A stretch of 7,663 nt of DNA, taken from contig JAJCYN010000496.1 in NCBI GenBank assembly GCA_029262915.1, forward strand, positions 1 to 7,663, read 5' to 3'. Source of the DNA: Flavobacteriales bacterium. GTDB lineage: Bacteria > Bacteroidota > Bacteroidia > Flavobacteriales_E > Vicingaceae. Below are positions 1 to 6,030 of this stretch, in pieces (position 1 is the stretch's first letter; each line of letters opens with the position of its first letter). The position numbers and the translations under genes are program-made. The notes under the pieces were generated by a model, which did not search any database, was not told the origin of the DNA, and worked only from the letters and a program-made list of their open reading frames with translations.

Positions 1-29
1 ATTTAATTGCATTTGACAAATGTAGATTT

Positions 30-57
30 TTTGGTCTAAATCAAATCCTTATCTTTG
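30..57 (+). promoter_or_regulatory. Candidate Bacteroidota-type promoter for the biotin carrier gene
   Basis: TATCTTTG at 50-57 is an exact match to the TAnnTTTG -7 element used by the primary sigma factor of Bacteroidota. A TTTG at 30-33 could be the -33 element, but the 16-base spacing is at or just below the usual range. Transcription would begin only about 10 bases before the start codon at 76, giving a very short leader. A TAA at 4-6 could be the end of an upstream gene, in which case this may be an internal operon promoter. This rests on motif matching only. Confidence 0.35.
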
Positions 58-75
58 GGGAAATAAAAGGAAAAT

Positions 76-591
76 ATGGGAGCAATAAAAGTTGTTGGAG
101 AAGATAAAAAGGAGTTTAAAATTGAATTAGAAAAAAAAGAGAGAATTTCTGGGTTATTAAATGGTGAGGCATTTAGTTGGGATGTAATTAAAGTAAAAGA
201 AAATTTATACCACATTATAAAAGATAATCAATCATATAATTTAGAAGTGCTAAATGTTAATGCTATTGAAAAATTATTTTTTATAAAGGTTGATGGTATT
301 AAATATAAGTTTAATGCTAAAGATAAATATGATGAATTGTTACACAGCTTGGGGATGGACAATTTAGCAAGTGCTAAAGTTTCTGATCTAAAAGCACCAA
401 TGCCAGGATTAGTTTTAGATGTTTCAGTAGGTGCTGGAGAAGCGGTAAGTAAAGGTGATGCATTGTTAATATTAGAAGCAATGAAAATGGAGAATGTGAT
501 TAAATCTCCAACAGATGGAGTGATAAAAAGTATCTCAGTTAACAAGGGTGAAATCGTAGAAAAAAATCAGCTGATTTTAAATTTCGAATAA
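76..591 (+). CDS. Biotin carboxyl carrier subunit of acyl-CoA carboxylase
   Basis: This 171-residue protein is the biotin-bearing subunit of an acetyl- or propionyl-CoA carboxylase. Biotin on its lysine carries CO2 from the biotin carboxylase subunit to the carboxyltransferase subunit in the cytoplasm. The C-terminal half (about 103-171) is a biotinyl domain: the conserved APMPG is at 107-111 and the biotinylation motif EAMKMEN is at 134-140, with K137 as acceptor. The N-terminal 95 residues are strand-rich and resemble the linker domain seen ahead of the biotinyl domain in propionyl-CoA carboxylase-type enzymes. The length fits stand-alone flavobacterial carriers of about 160 residues. The ATG at 76 has an AAAGG about five bases upstream, a better ribosome site than most genes here. 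Neither partner subunit is in the window. The next gene is a lipoprotein, so the partners may lie upstream. The acyl-CoA substrate cannot be told from this subunit. Confidence 0.93.
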   Translation: MGAIKVVGEDKKEFKIELEKKERISGLLNGEAFSWDVIKVKENLYHIIKDNQSYNLEVLNVNAIEKLFFIKVDGIKYKFNAKDKYDELLHSLGMDNLASAKVSDLKAPMPGLVLDVSVGAGEAVSKGDALLILEAMKMENVIKSPTDGVIKSISVNKGEIVEKNQLILNFE

Positions 592-604
592 CAGGCTATG
601 CCTG
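592..604. repeat. Small GC-rich hairpin between the carrier and lipoprotein genes
   Basis: CAGGC (592-596) and GCCTG (600-604) form a perfect 5-bp stem with a 3-base loop, starting directly after the TAA of the biotin carrier gene. No T-run follows, so it is not a canonical intrinsic terminator. It could stabilise the 3' end of the carrier mRNA or weaken read-through into the lipoprotein gene. The stem is short enough to be chance. Confidence 0.4.
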
Positions 605-626
605 AAATAATTATTGAGTAAGATAG

Positions 627-1418
627 ATGAAATTATACCGTTTAATACTTCTTGTTTCTTGTTTCTTGTTTCTGATTTCTTGTGGTAATGATTCTACAGA
701 AAATAAAGTAGTAAAAAAACTTCAAGATTCGTTACACATTAATAAATCTCATTACGGAATTGCAAAGATTATTGAACCTGTTCAAGATGAAGAAATAGTT
801 ATTCTAAAAAATAATGGGATTACATTAACTGAAATTAAACCAGACAACAATCCTAAAGCAACCATAACATTAAATACCAAACAATTTAATGAAGGAGAAA
901 ATCAGTTGAGTTTTTCGGTTACTGGAGTTCAGGGTTATTCTATTTCTTATTTGGCAAATAATTATTCCTTGAGCCAATTTTCATCAGACATTTTTGAGGT
1001 AGAGTTGTTGTACGGCAACAATGTTTTTTTAGCATTTTTAACTGATAAAAGTGGTATAAGTATTAAAACCAATAAAGGATGTGTTTTGACAAATGCAGTA
1101 CTTGGTGCAGAGTCGGAAAGTTTGTTTAATATGAACCAACCTCATTTATTTTATTATTTACCACAAACTGAAACTAACGAACCAATTTTGGATTTTTATT
1201 TGGTAAACACCTCCATCTCAGAGCCTGGAAACAAAGTTAGTGTTACCATTAACGAAACGGAGTTTATACTCAATAAATGGGCTACCTATACCATTTCAGG
1301 GTTAAAAAAAACAGAAAATACTATTCGAATTCGATTGCTTGATAACAATGGTAGTTTAATTGATGGTCCATTCAATGATTCTGGGGAGAGGAGTTTTGTA
1401 ATAAAAGCTAATTCTTAA
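627..1418 (+). CDS. Lipoprotein, likely divergent member of a Bacteroidota family often labelled phosphopeptide-binding
   Basis: This 263-residue protein has a type II signal peptide: K2 and R5, a hydrophobic stretch at 6-17, and lipobox LISC with C19 as the lipidated cysteine. It should therefore be anchored in the outer or inner membrane facing the periplasm or surface. The mature start (GNDSTEN) carries only scattered acidic residues, so surface export is not clearly signalled. The rest is strand-rich with no transmembrane segment. From memory, about 168-260 (HLFYYLP, LDFYLVN, a TINETEF segment, IDGPFND) resembles the second module of flavobacterial lipoproteins often annotated as phosphopeptide-binding, and about 70-150 resembles the first module. 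The first module lacks the histidine-rich GQHIH-like segment I recall in relatives, with a GYSIS-type segment in its place. No enzyme motif is visible and the function is unknown. It lies 35 bases after the carrier gene on the same strand, so it may share a transcript. Confidence 0.85.
   Translation: MKLYRLILLVSCFLFLISCGNDSTENKVVKKLQDSLHINKSHYGIAKIIEPVQDEEIVILKNNGITLTEIKPDNNPKATITLNTKQFNEGENQLSFSVTGVQGYSISYLANNYSLSQFSSDIFEVELLYGNNVFLAFLTDKSGISIKTNKGCVLTNAVLGAESESLFNMNQPHLFYYLPQTETNEPILDFYLVNTSISEPGNKVSVTINETEFILNKWATYTISGLKKTENTIRIRLLDNNGSLIDGPFNDSGERSFVIKANS
651..671 (+). repeat. Heptanucleotide tandem repeat (CTTGTTT)x3 in signal-peptide codons
   Basis: Three perfect copies of CTTGTTT occupy 651-671. 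A degenerate copy (CTGATTT, 672-678) and a partial copy (CTTGTGG, 679-685) follow. The array encodes residues 9-15 of the lipoprotein signal peptide. Seven is not a multiple of three, so gain or loss of one unit would shift the reading frame before the lipobox cysteine. The array is short, so any slippage would be infrequent. Confidence 0.7.
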
Positions 1419-1720
1419 ACCACCTTCAACAACGTTCTAAAAGAAACAAATTTCCCACTATAACGAGCAGTATGTTCTTCTTGTAGTTTTGGAGCGTGTT
1501 TCTCTTGGTATTCATCCAAATCGTCCATAGAATTACAAGTGTATTGTATGGCATAAGTATGCCCTGTCTCATCCTCTTGCGTGGTAATTACTTTGGCAAT
1601 TTTGTACTCTAAAAAAAAACCAGTATTCATTACCTCTGGGATGTGAACTTCTTTCATCCAGGTTATCCAATCTGTGTGGACATCATCTTCAATATTTACG
1701 GTTACGTTGTATATAATCAT
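1415..1720 (-). CDS. DUF4286-like small protein
   Basis: This 101-residue cytoplasmic protein has no signal peptide or membrane segment. The N-terminus MIIYNVTVNIEDDV, then WITWMKEVHIPEVMNTGFF, a central TYAIQYTC strand, and the C-terminal FVSFRTLLKV match what I recall of the DUF4286 family, a small single-domain family common in Bacteroidota. The pattern of strands and helices suggests a ferredoxin-like dimeric alpha/beta-barrel fold, but that is inference. The biochemical role is unknown. The gene converges on the lipoprotein gene, and the two stop codons overlap in TTAA at 1415-1418. Upstream, the arm of a palindromic repeat begins only 15 bases from the start codon, so the promoter must lie inside or beyond that repeat. 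I found no TAnnTTTG element for it. Confidence 0.85.
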   Translation of the reverse strand: MIIYNVTVNIEDDVHTDWITWMKEVHIPEVMNTGFFLEYKIAKVITTQEDETGHTYAIQYTCNSMDDLDEYQEKHAPKLQEEHTARYSGKFVSFRTLLKVV

Positions 1721-1735
1721 AGTGTAAAATTAATG

Positions 1736-1883
1736 TTTTGATGTCATTCTGATTAAAATTTTATTAGCAATTTATTGCTATAATAAAAAGCAAAGAAGAA
1801 TCTGAAAAAATTCTTCACGTTATTTTGTAAATCCTTCGACAGGCTCAGGATGACAAAATTTTGTTCAGAATGACAAATCAAAA
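1736..1883. repeat. MITE-like palindromic intergenic repeat with 27-bp arms
   Basis: The outer arms are inverted repeats: TGTCATTCTG (1742-1751) is exactly complementary to CAGAATGACA (1866-1875). Pairing extends inward to 1762 and 1855 with two mismatches, and outward to TTTTGA (1736-1741) against TCAAAA (1878-1883) past a two-base bulge (AA, 1876-1877). The interior holds further stem-loops and the segment ATCCTTCGACAGGCTCAGGA (1831-1850), which I recall as part of a repeat dispersed through many Bacteroidota genomes. TCAGGATGACAAA (1845-1857) and TCAGAATGACAAA (1865-1877) are direct repeats differing at one base. ATG flanks both ends (1733-1735 and 1884-1886), possibly a 3-bp target duplication but easily chance. 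There is no coding potential. As RNA it would fold into a long branched hairpin on either strand. Confidence 0.72.
1759..1788. repeat. Stem-loop inside the palindromic repeat
   Basis: TTTTATTAGCAA (1759-1770) pairs with TTGC (1775-1778) and TAATAAAA (1781-1788), with a TTTA loop and a two-base bulge at 1779-1780. This gives 12 base pairs. The run of A and T on both sides would give a terminator-like shape on either strand, but the stem is AT-rich and weak. A separate 7-bp hairpin follows at 1795-1801 with 1810-1816. Confidence 0.5.
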
Positions 1884-1894
1884 ATGTAGATTTC
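1860..1894 (+). promoter_or_regulatory. Weak candidate promoter for purH
   Basis: TAGATTTC (1887-1894) matches seven of eight positions of the TAnnTTTG -7 element. A TTTG at 1860-1863 lies 23 bases upstream, at the upper end of the normal spacing. If real, the -33 box sits within the right arm of the palindromic repeat, and the purH leader would be about 95 bases long. The last base of the -7 element is wrong, so this is a weak call. Confidence 0.22.
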
Positions 1895-1997
1895 AACAAT
1901 AATAAATATTTATCAACAAAGCTGAAAATAGGCTGTTTTTGAATTGTTTAAGGGGCTAAAAAGGCGTAAAATTGTATGCTTAATTCAAATCAAGAAA

Positions 1998-3521
1998 ATG
2001 AGCCAAAAAAAAATCAAAAACGCACTTGTTTCAGTATTTCATAAAGACAATTTAGAACCTATAATTAATCGCTTGAACGAGCTGGGTGTAACAATGTATT
2101 CTACCGGTGGAACTCAATCATTTATTGAAGAATTAGGTGTTCCTGTTACCGCTGTAGAGAGTTTAACTTCTTACCCTTCAATTTTAGGTGGTAGAGTAAA
2201 AACATTGCATCCTAAAGTTTTTGGAGGTATTTTAAGTAGAAGAGAATTAGACAGTGATGTTGCTCAATTGGAAGAGTTTGAAATACCAGAAATTGATTTG
2301 GTAATAGTTGATTTATATCCTTTTGAAGATACGGTTGCATCTGGGGCAAGAGAACAAGACATTATCGAAAAAATTGATATTGGAGGAATTTCTTTAATTC
2401 GTGCAGCGGCAAAAAATTATAAAGATGTGTTGATCGTTTCATCAAGAGATCAATATGATTATACATTGAATTTGTTGAATGAAAAAAATGGAGTTTCAGA
2501 CCTTGAGGACAGAAAGTATTTAGCGAAATCTGCTTTCAACGTTTCATCACATTATGATACTGCCATATTTAGTTGGTTCAATAATGATGAAGGTAATTTC
2601 TTTAAGCAAAGTATTACTCAATCTCAAGTCTTACGTTATGGGGAAAACCCTCACCAAGAGGGAGTTTTTTATGGAGATTTGGAGGCAATGTTTGATAAAT
2701 TGCATGGAAAAGAATTATCGTACAATAATTTGTTAGATGTTGATTCTGCAGTTAATTTAATTGCAGAATTTCTTGATAAACCAACGTTTGCAATCTTAAA
2801 ACACAATAATGCTTGTGGGTTAGCTTCTAGAGATACATTATTAGAAGCTTGGAATGATTCGTTGGCAGGAGATCCTGTTTCTGCTTTTGGAGGAGTACTA
2901 ATTGCCAATAAAACAATTGATTTAGCCACTGCTGAAGAAATCAATAAATTGTTTTGTGAAGTTGTTATCGCACCAGGTTATGAAGATGCTGCTTTAACAG
3001 TTTTAAAAGAGAAAAAGAATAGAATTATTCTAGTTCAAAAAGATGTTGTTTTACCAAGCAAACAATTCAGAACAATTTTAAATGGTGTCTTGGAGCAAGA
3101 TAAAGACTCGAAAACGGCTAATGCAAATGACTTTACAACAGCTACTAAAAAAGAACCTACTGTCGAAGAAATAAATGACTTGGAGTTTGCCAATAAATTG
3201 GTAAAGCATACAAAATCAAATACCATTGTTTTTGCGAAAGGAGAACAATTATTAGCAAGTGGAACTGGGCAAACGTCAAGAGTTGATGCTTTAAATCAGG
3301 CTATAGTTAAAGCTAAGGCTTTTGGATTTGATTTAAATGGAGCGGTTATGGCTTCGGATGCATTTTTCCCATTTCCTGATTGTGTTGAAATAGCTAAAAA
3401 TGCTGGTGTAACGGCTGTTGTTCAACCAGGAGGATCAATAAAAGATCAACTTTCTATTGATTATTGTGATGCAAATGATATCGCAATGGTAATGACAGGA
3501 ATTCGCCATTTTAGGCACTAA
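1998..3521 (+). CDS. purH: Bifunctional AICAR transformylase / IMP cyclohydrolase
   Basis: PurH performs the last two steps of purine synthesis in the cytoplasm: it formylates AICAR with 10-formyl-tetrahydrofolate to give FAICAR, then closes the ring to IMP. The ATG at 1998 gives 507 residues, the normal family length. The N-terminal cyclohydrolase domain (about 1-145, MGS-like fold) begins with KNALVSVFHKDNL and contains STGGT at 35-39 and GGRVKTLHP with K68 and H71. The C-terminal transformylase domain holds LRYGENPHQ near 214-222 and the catalytic pair K268-H269 in KHNNACG, and ends in the typical TGIRHFRH. The frame stays open upstream to a TTG at 1944, but those 18 residues are basic and unlike the family, and the family match starts at the ATG. 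The mre operon follows after 106 bases. No riboswitch is recognisable in the leader. Confidence 0.98.
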   Translation: MSQKKIKNALVSVFHKDNLEPIINRLNELGVTMYSTGGTQSFIEELGVPVTAVESLTSYPSILGGRVKTLHPKVFGGILSRRELDSDVAQLEEFEIPEIDLVIVDLYPFEDTVASGAREQDIIEKIDIGGISLIRAAAKNYKDVLIVSSRDQYDYTLNLLNEKNGVSDLEDRKYLAKSAFNVSSHYDTAIFSWFNNDEGNFFKQSITQSQVLRYGENPHQEGVFYGDLEAMFDKLHGKELSYNNLLDVDSAVNLIAEFLDKPTFAILKHNNACGLASRDTLLEAWNDSLAGDPVSAFGGVLIANKTIDLATAEEINKLFCEVVIAPGYEDAALTVLKEKKNRIILVQKDVVLPSKQFRTILNGVLEQDKDSKTANANDFTTATKKEPTVEEINDLEFANKLVKHTKSNTIVFAKGEQLLASGTGQTSRVDALNQAIVKAKAFGFDLNGAVMASDAFFPFPDCVEIAKNAGVTAVVQPGGSIKDQLSIDYCDANDIAMVMTGIRHFRH

Positions 3522-3627
3522 ATTCATTAACAAATAACTGTTCATCAAATTTAGTTTTAGTATTTTTATACGGAACTTTATCACTTACATTTACGTAATT
3601 CAATAAATACAAGGTAATAATTAATAA

Positions 3628-4659
3628 ATGGGATTATTTAGTTTTTTAACGCAGGAGATAGCAATAGATTTAGGTACGGCTAATACGCTTATTATTCATA
3701 ATGATAAGGTAGTAGTTGATGAGCCTTCAATTGTTGCAAAAGATAGAATGACAGGAAAAGTAATTGCTGTTGGAAAACGAGCTATGCAGATGCATGGGAA
3801 AACTCACGAGGATATAAAAACAATTAGGCCCTTAAAGGATGGTGTAATTGCAGATTTTGATGCTGCAGAGGAAATGATAAGAGGGATGATTAAAATGATG
3901 AATCCTAAAAAACAACTTATTGCTCCATCATTAAAAATGGTAATTTGTATTCCGTCTGGTATTACTGAAGTTGAAAAAAGAGCAGTAAAAGATTCTGCAG
4001 ATCATGCTGGAGGTAAAGAGGTTTACTTAATCCACGAACCAATGGCTGCAGCCATTGGTATAGGTATAGATGTGTTAGAGCCTATGGGCAATATGATTAT
4101 TGATATAGGTGGAGGAACATCTGAAATTGCTGTAATTGCATTAGGAGGAATAGTTTGTGATAAATCAATTCGTGTTGCTGGAGATGATTTTACCAATGAT
4201 ATTGTTGAATATATGAGAAGACAACACAACCTTTTAATTGGAGAGCGTTCTGCTGAGCAAATTAAAATTGAATGTGGTTCAGCATTAACAGAATTGGAAA
4301 CCCCACCAGAAGATTATGCAGTTCAAGGACGAGATTTAATGACAGGAACGCCTAAAGAAATTGTAGTTTCTTTTTCAGAAATTGCTCATGCCTTAGATAA
4401 ATCAATTGCTAAAATTGAAGATGCAATTTTGAGTGCACTAGAGATGACCCCACCAGAATTATCTGCAGATATTTATAAAACAGGGTTGTATTTGGCTGGA
4501 GGCGGTTCTATGTTGAGAGGTTTAGACAAACGTATTTCTGGTAAAACAAAACTTCCGGTACATATTGCTGAAGATCCATTAAGATGTGTGGCAAGAGGAA
4601 CGGGTATCGCACTTAAGAATGTTGCCAAACTTCCGTTCTTAATGAAAAACAACTTATAA
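3628..4659 (+). CDS. mreB: Rod shape-determining protein MreB
   Basis: MreB is the bacterial actin homologue. It binds ATP, forms antiparallel double filaments on the inner face of the membrane, and orients the elongation machinery. The 343 residues are full length. The N-terminal GLFSFLTQ segment is a short amphipathic membrane-binding stretch. Actin-fold motifs appear in order: phosphate-1 IDLGTANT at 13-20, the catalytic-site region HEPMAAAIG with E137, phosphate-2 DIGGGTSE at 159-166, and the adenosine loop AGGGSMLRGLD beginning at 290. The 106-base gap after purH holds TAnnTTTA sequences (3552, 3561 and 3586) but no exact TAnnTTTG and no clear -33 box, so whether mreB has its own promoter is open. 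It heads the mreB-mreC-mreD-mrdA cluster. Confidence 0.98.
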   Translation: MGLFSFLTQEIAIDLGTANTLIIHNDKVVVDEPSIVAKDRMTGKVIAVGKRAMQMHGKTHEDIKTIRPLKDGVIADFDAAEEMIRGMIKMMNPKKQLIAPSLKMVICIPSGITEVEKRAVKDSADHAGGKEVYLIHEPMAAAIGIGIDVLEPMGNMIIDIGGGTSEIAVIALGGIVCDKSIRVAGDDFTNDIVEYMRRQHNLLIGERSAEQIKIECGSALTELETPPEDYAVQGRDLMTGTPKEIVVSFSEIAHALDKSIAKIEDAILSALEMTPPELSADIYKTGLYLAGGGSMLRGLDKRISGKTKLPVHIAEDPLRCVARGTGIALKNVAKLPFLMKNNL

Positions 4660-4677
4660 AAAAAATTGCGTTGAATA

Positions 4678-5508
4678 ATGAGGAATTTAATACGGTTTTT
4701 ATCTAAAAATTCATTTATTTTCCTTTTTATTTTTTTGCTATTTATTTCATTTGTTTTGTTGGTTCAGAATAATAATTATCAAAATTCAAAAGTTTTTAAT
4801 TCATCTAATTTTTTAATAGGAAATCTTTATTCAACAGTAAATAATGTTAACGATTATTTTAATTTGAAAGAAGTTAATGCTGAATTAGCTGAACAAAATG
4901 CTCGGTTGCAAACAACACAAATTAGCACTTTTAGTAAAATTTATGGAACAACAGTTCAGATAAGGGACACAACTTATGCTCAAAAATATATTTATACTTC
5001 AGCAAAAGCAATTAATAACTCTACCAATCAAAGAGAAAATTATATTACTTTAGATAAAGGGTCTCTTAACGGTATTAAATCTGGGATGGGGGTTGTGTCA
5101 CCAAAAGGAGTTATTGGAACAGTAAAAAATGTTTCTGAAAATTTTTGTTCTGTGATGTCTGTTTTGCACGAAAAAAATGCCGTAAGTGCAAAAATTAAAA
5201 AGTCTGGATATATTGGTTCGTTAGTTTGGGAGTTGGGAAATTATAGAGTGGCTCAATTAAAAGATATTCCCAATCATGTTAAATTAAATATGGGAGATAC
5301 AATAATTACCAGCGGGTATTCATCAGTTTATCCAGAGGGAGTAGCAATTGGTGTTGTAAAACATTTTGATTTACTCGAAGGAAATAATTTTTTCAATATT
5401 ACTATTGAGTTTTTAGTTGATTATAAAAAATTGTCGCACGTTTTTATAATCAAATCTTTGATGAAAGAGGAACAAGAGGAATTAGAGGAATTAAATGATG
5501 TAGAGTAA
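4678..5508 (+). CDS. mreC: Rod shape-determining protein MreC
   Basis: MreC is a bitopic inner-membrane scaffold whose periplasmic part binds and activates PBP2 within the elongasome. The 276 residues show a short basic N-terminus, one transmembrane segment at about 12-29 (rich in Phe, Leu and Ile), a coiled-coil region at about 55-80 (KEVNAELAEQNARLQ), then the strand-rich double beta-domain typical of the family. Conserved family signatures include ITLDKGSLNGIKSGMGVVSP near 122-141 and GVIGTVKNVSENF just after it, and the later MGDTIITSGYSSVYPEGVAIG. The C-terminus is strongly acidic (EEQEELEELNDVE). It starts 18 bases after mreB and ends 3 bases before mreD, so it is almost certainly cotranscribed. 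Conservation is looser than in MreB, as is normal for MreC. Confidence 0.96.
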   Translation: MRNLIRFLSKNSFIFLFIFLLFISFVLLVQNNNYQNSKVFNSSNFLIGNLYSTVNNVNDYFNLKEVNAELAEQNARLQTTQISTFSKIYGTTVQIRDTTYAQKYIYTSAKAINNSTNQRENYITLDKGSLNGIKSGMGVVSPKGVIGTVKNVSENFCSVMSVLHEKNAVSAKIKKSGYIGSLVWELGNYRVAQLKDIPNHVKLNMGDTIITSGYSSVYPEGVAIGVVKHFDLLEGNNFFNITIEFLVDYKKLSHVFIIKSLMKEEQEELEELNDVE

Positions 5509-5511
5509 AAA

Positions 5512-6030
5512 ATGATAATCAGTGTTACAAAATATGGAATAATGTTTATTTTGTTAATCTTATTTCAAGGATTAATATTAAATAACATAGGGTTTGGTGG
5601 TTATGTTGTACCATTTTTATACGTTTTTTTCATTTTGGTTTTACCTTTCGAAACCCCCAATTGGATGGTATTACTTCTCGGTTTTGTACTCGGTATTTTT
5701 GTTGACAGCTTTACCAGTACATTAGGGATGCACACTTCGGCAACAGTTTTTATGGCTTTTTGTAGAGCCTATTTATTAAAGTTGGTTGAACCTAGGGGTG
5801 GTTATGAGTTTAATTCAAAACCAAATGTTCAATTAATGGGGGTAACCTGGTATTTATTATATGCGTCTATATTGGTTTTTTTGCATCACATTTTTTTATT
5901 TTATATAGAATCATTTAAACTAACTCAGTTTTTCTACACTTTTGGCAGAGCATTATCAAGTACATTTTTTACGATGATTTTGATTTTAATTGTACAGCTT
6001 TTCGATTATAAATCAACCTCTAAATCGTGA
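5512..6030 (+). CDS. mreD: Rod shape-determining protein MreD
   Basis: MreD is a small polytopic inner-membrane protein of the elongasome and partner of MreC. The 172 residues are highly hydrophobic, with about five or six transmembrane helices: roughly 6-26, 30-47, 51-70, 73-93, 111-135 and 143-165. A short loop with GIFVDSFTSTLGMHTSA and the basic CRAYLLKLVEPRGGYE segment is typical of Bacteroidota MreD. Sequence identity in this family is generally low, so the call leans on length, topology and position between mreC and the PBP2 gene. The ATG lies three bases after the mreC stop. Its stop codon overlaps the GTG start of the next gene, which points to translational coupling. Confidence 0.93.
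   Translation: MIISVTKYGIMFILLILFQGLILNNIGFGGYVVPFLYVFFILVLPFETPNWMVLLLGFVLGIFVDSFTSTLGMHTSATVFMAFCRAYLLKLVEPRGGYEFNSKPNVQLMGVTWYLLYASILVFLHHIFLFYIESFKLTQFFYTFGRALSSTFFTMILILIVQLFDYKSTSKS

Noticed and set aside
3..107. Open frame running from the window edge across the start of the biotin carrier gene
   Set aside because: It overlaps the carrier start out of frame, is short, and looks like no known C-terminus. The TAA at 4-6 in another frame is as likely to be the end of an upstream gene.
228..545. Minus-strand 105-codon reading frame opposite the biotin carrier gene
   Set aside because: It is fully contained in a confidently identified gene, and its sequence shows no recognisable domain.
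592..620. Intrinsic terminator after the biotin carrier gene
   Set aside because: The hairpin stem is only 5 bp and is followed by AAATAATTATT rather than a T-run.
1944..1997. In-frame upstream extension of purH from a TTG codon
   Set aside because: The extra 18 residues are basic and unlike PurH N-termini, and the family match begins at the ATG at 1998 with normal total length.
1884..1997. Purine or PRPP-type riboswitch in the purH leader
   Set aside because: No conserved aptamer core or expression-platform hairpin is recognisable. The leader is A/T-rich with only 3-4 bp stems.
3552..3593. Promoter for mreB from TAnnTTTA sequences
   Set aside because: All three end in A instead of G and none has a TTTG at suitable spacing. 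Such strings are expected often in DNA this AT-rich.
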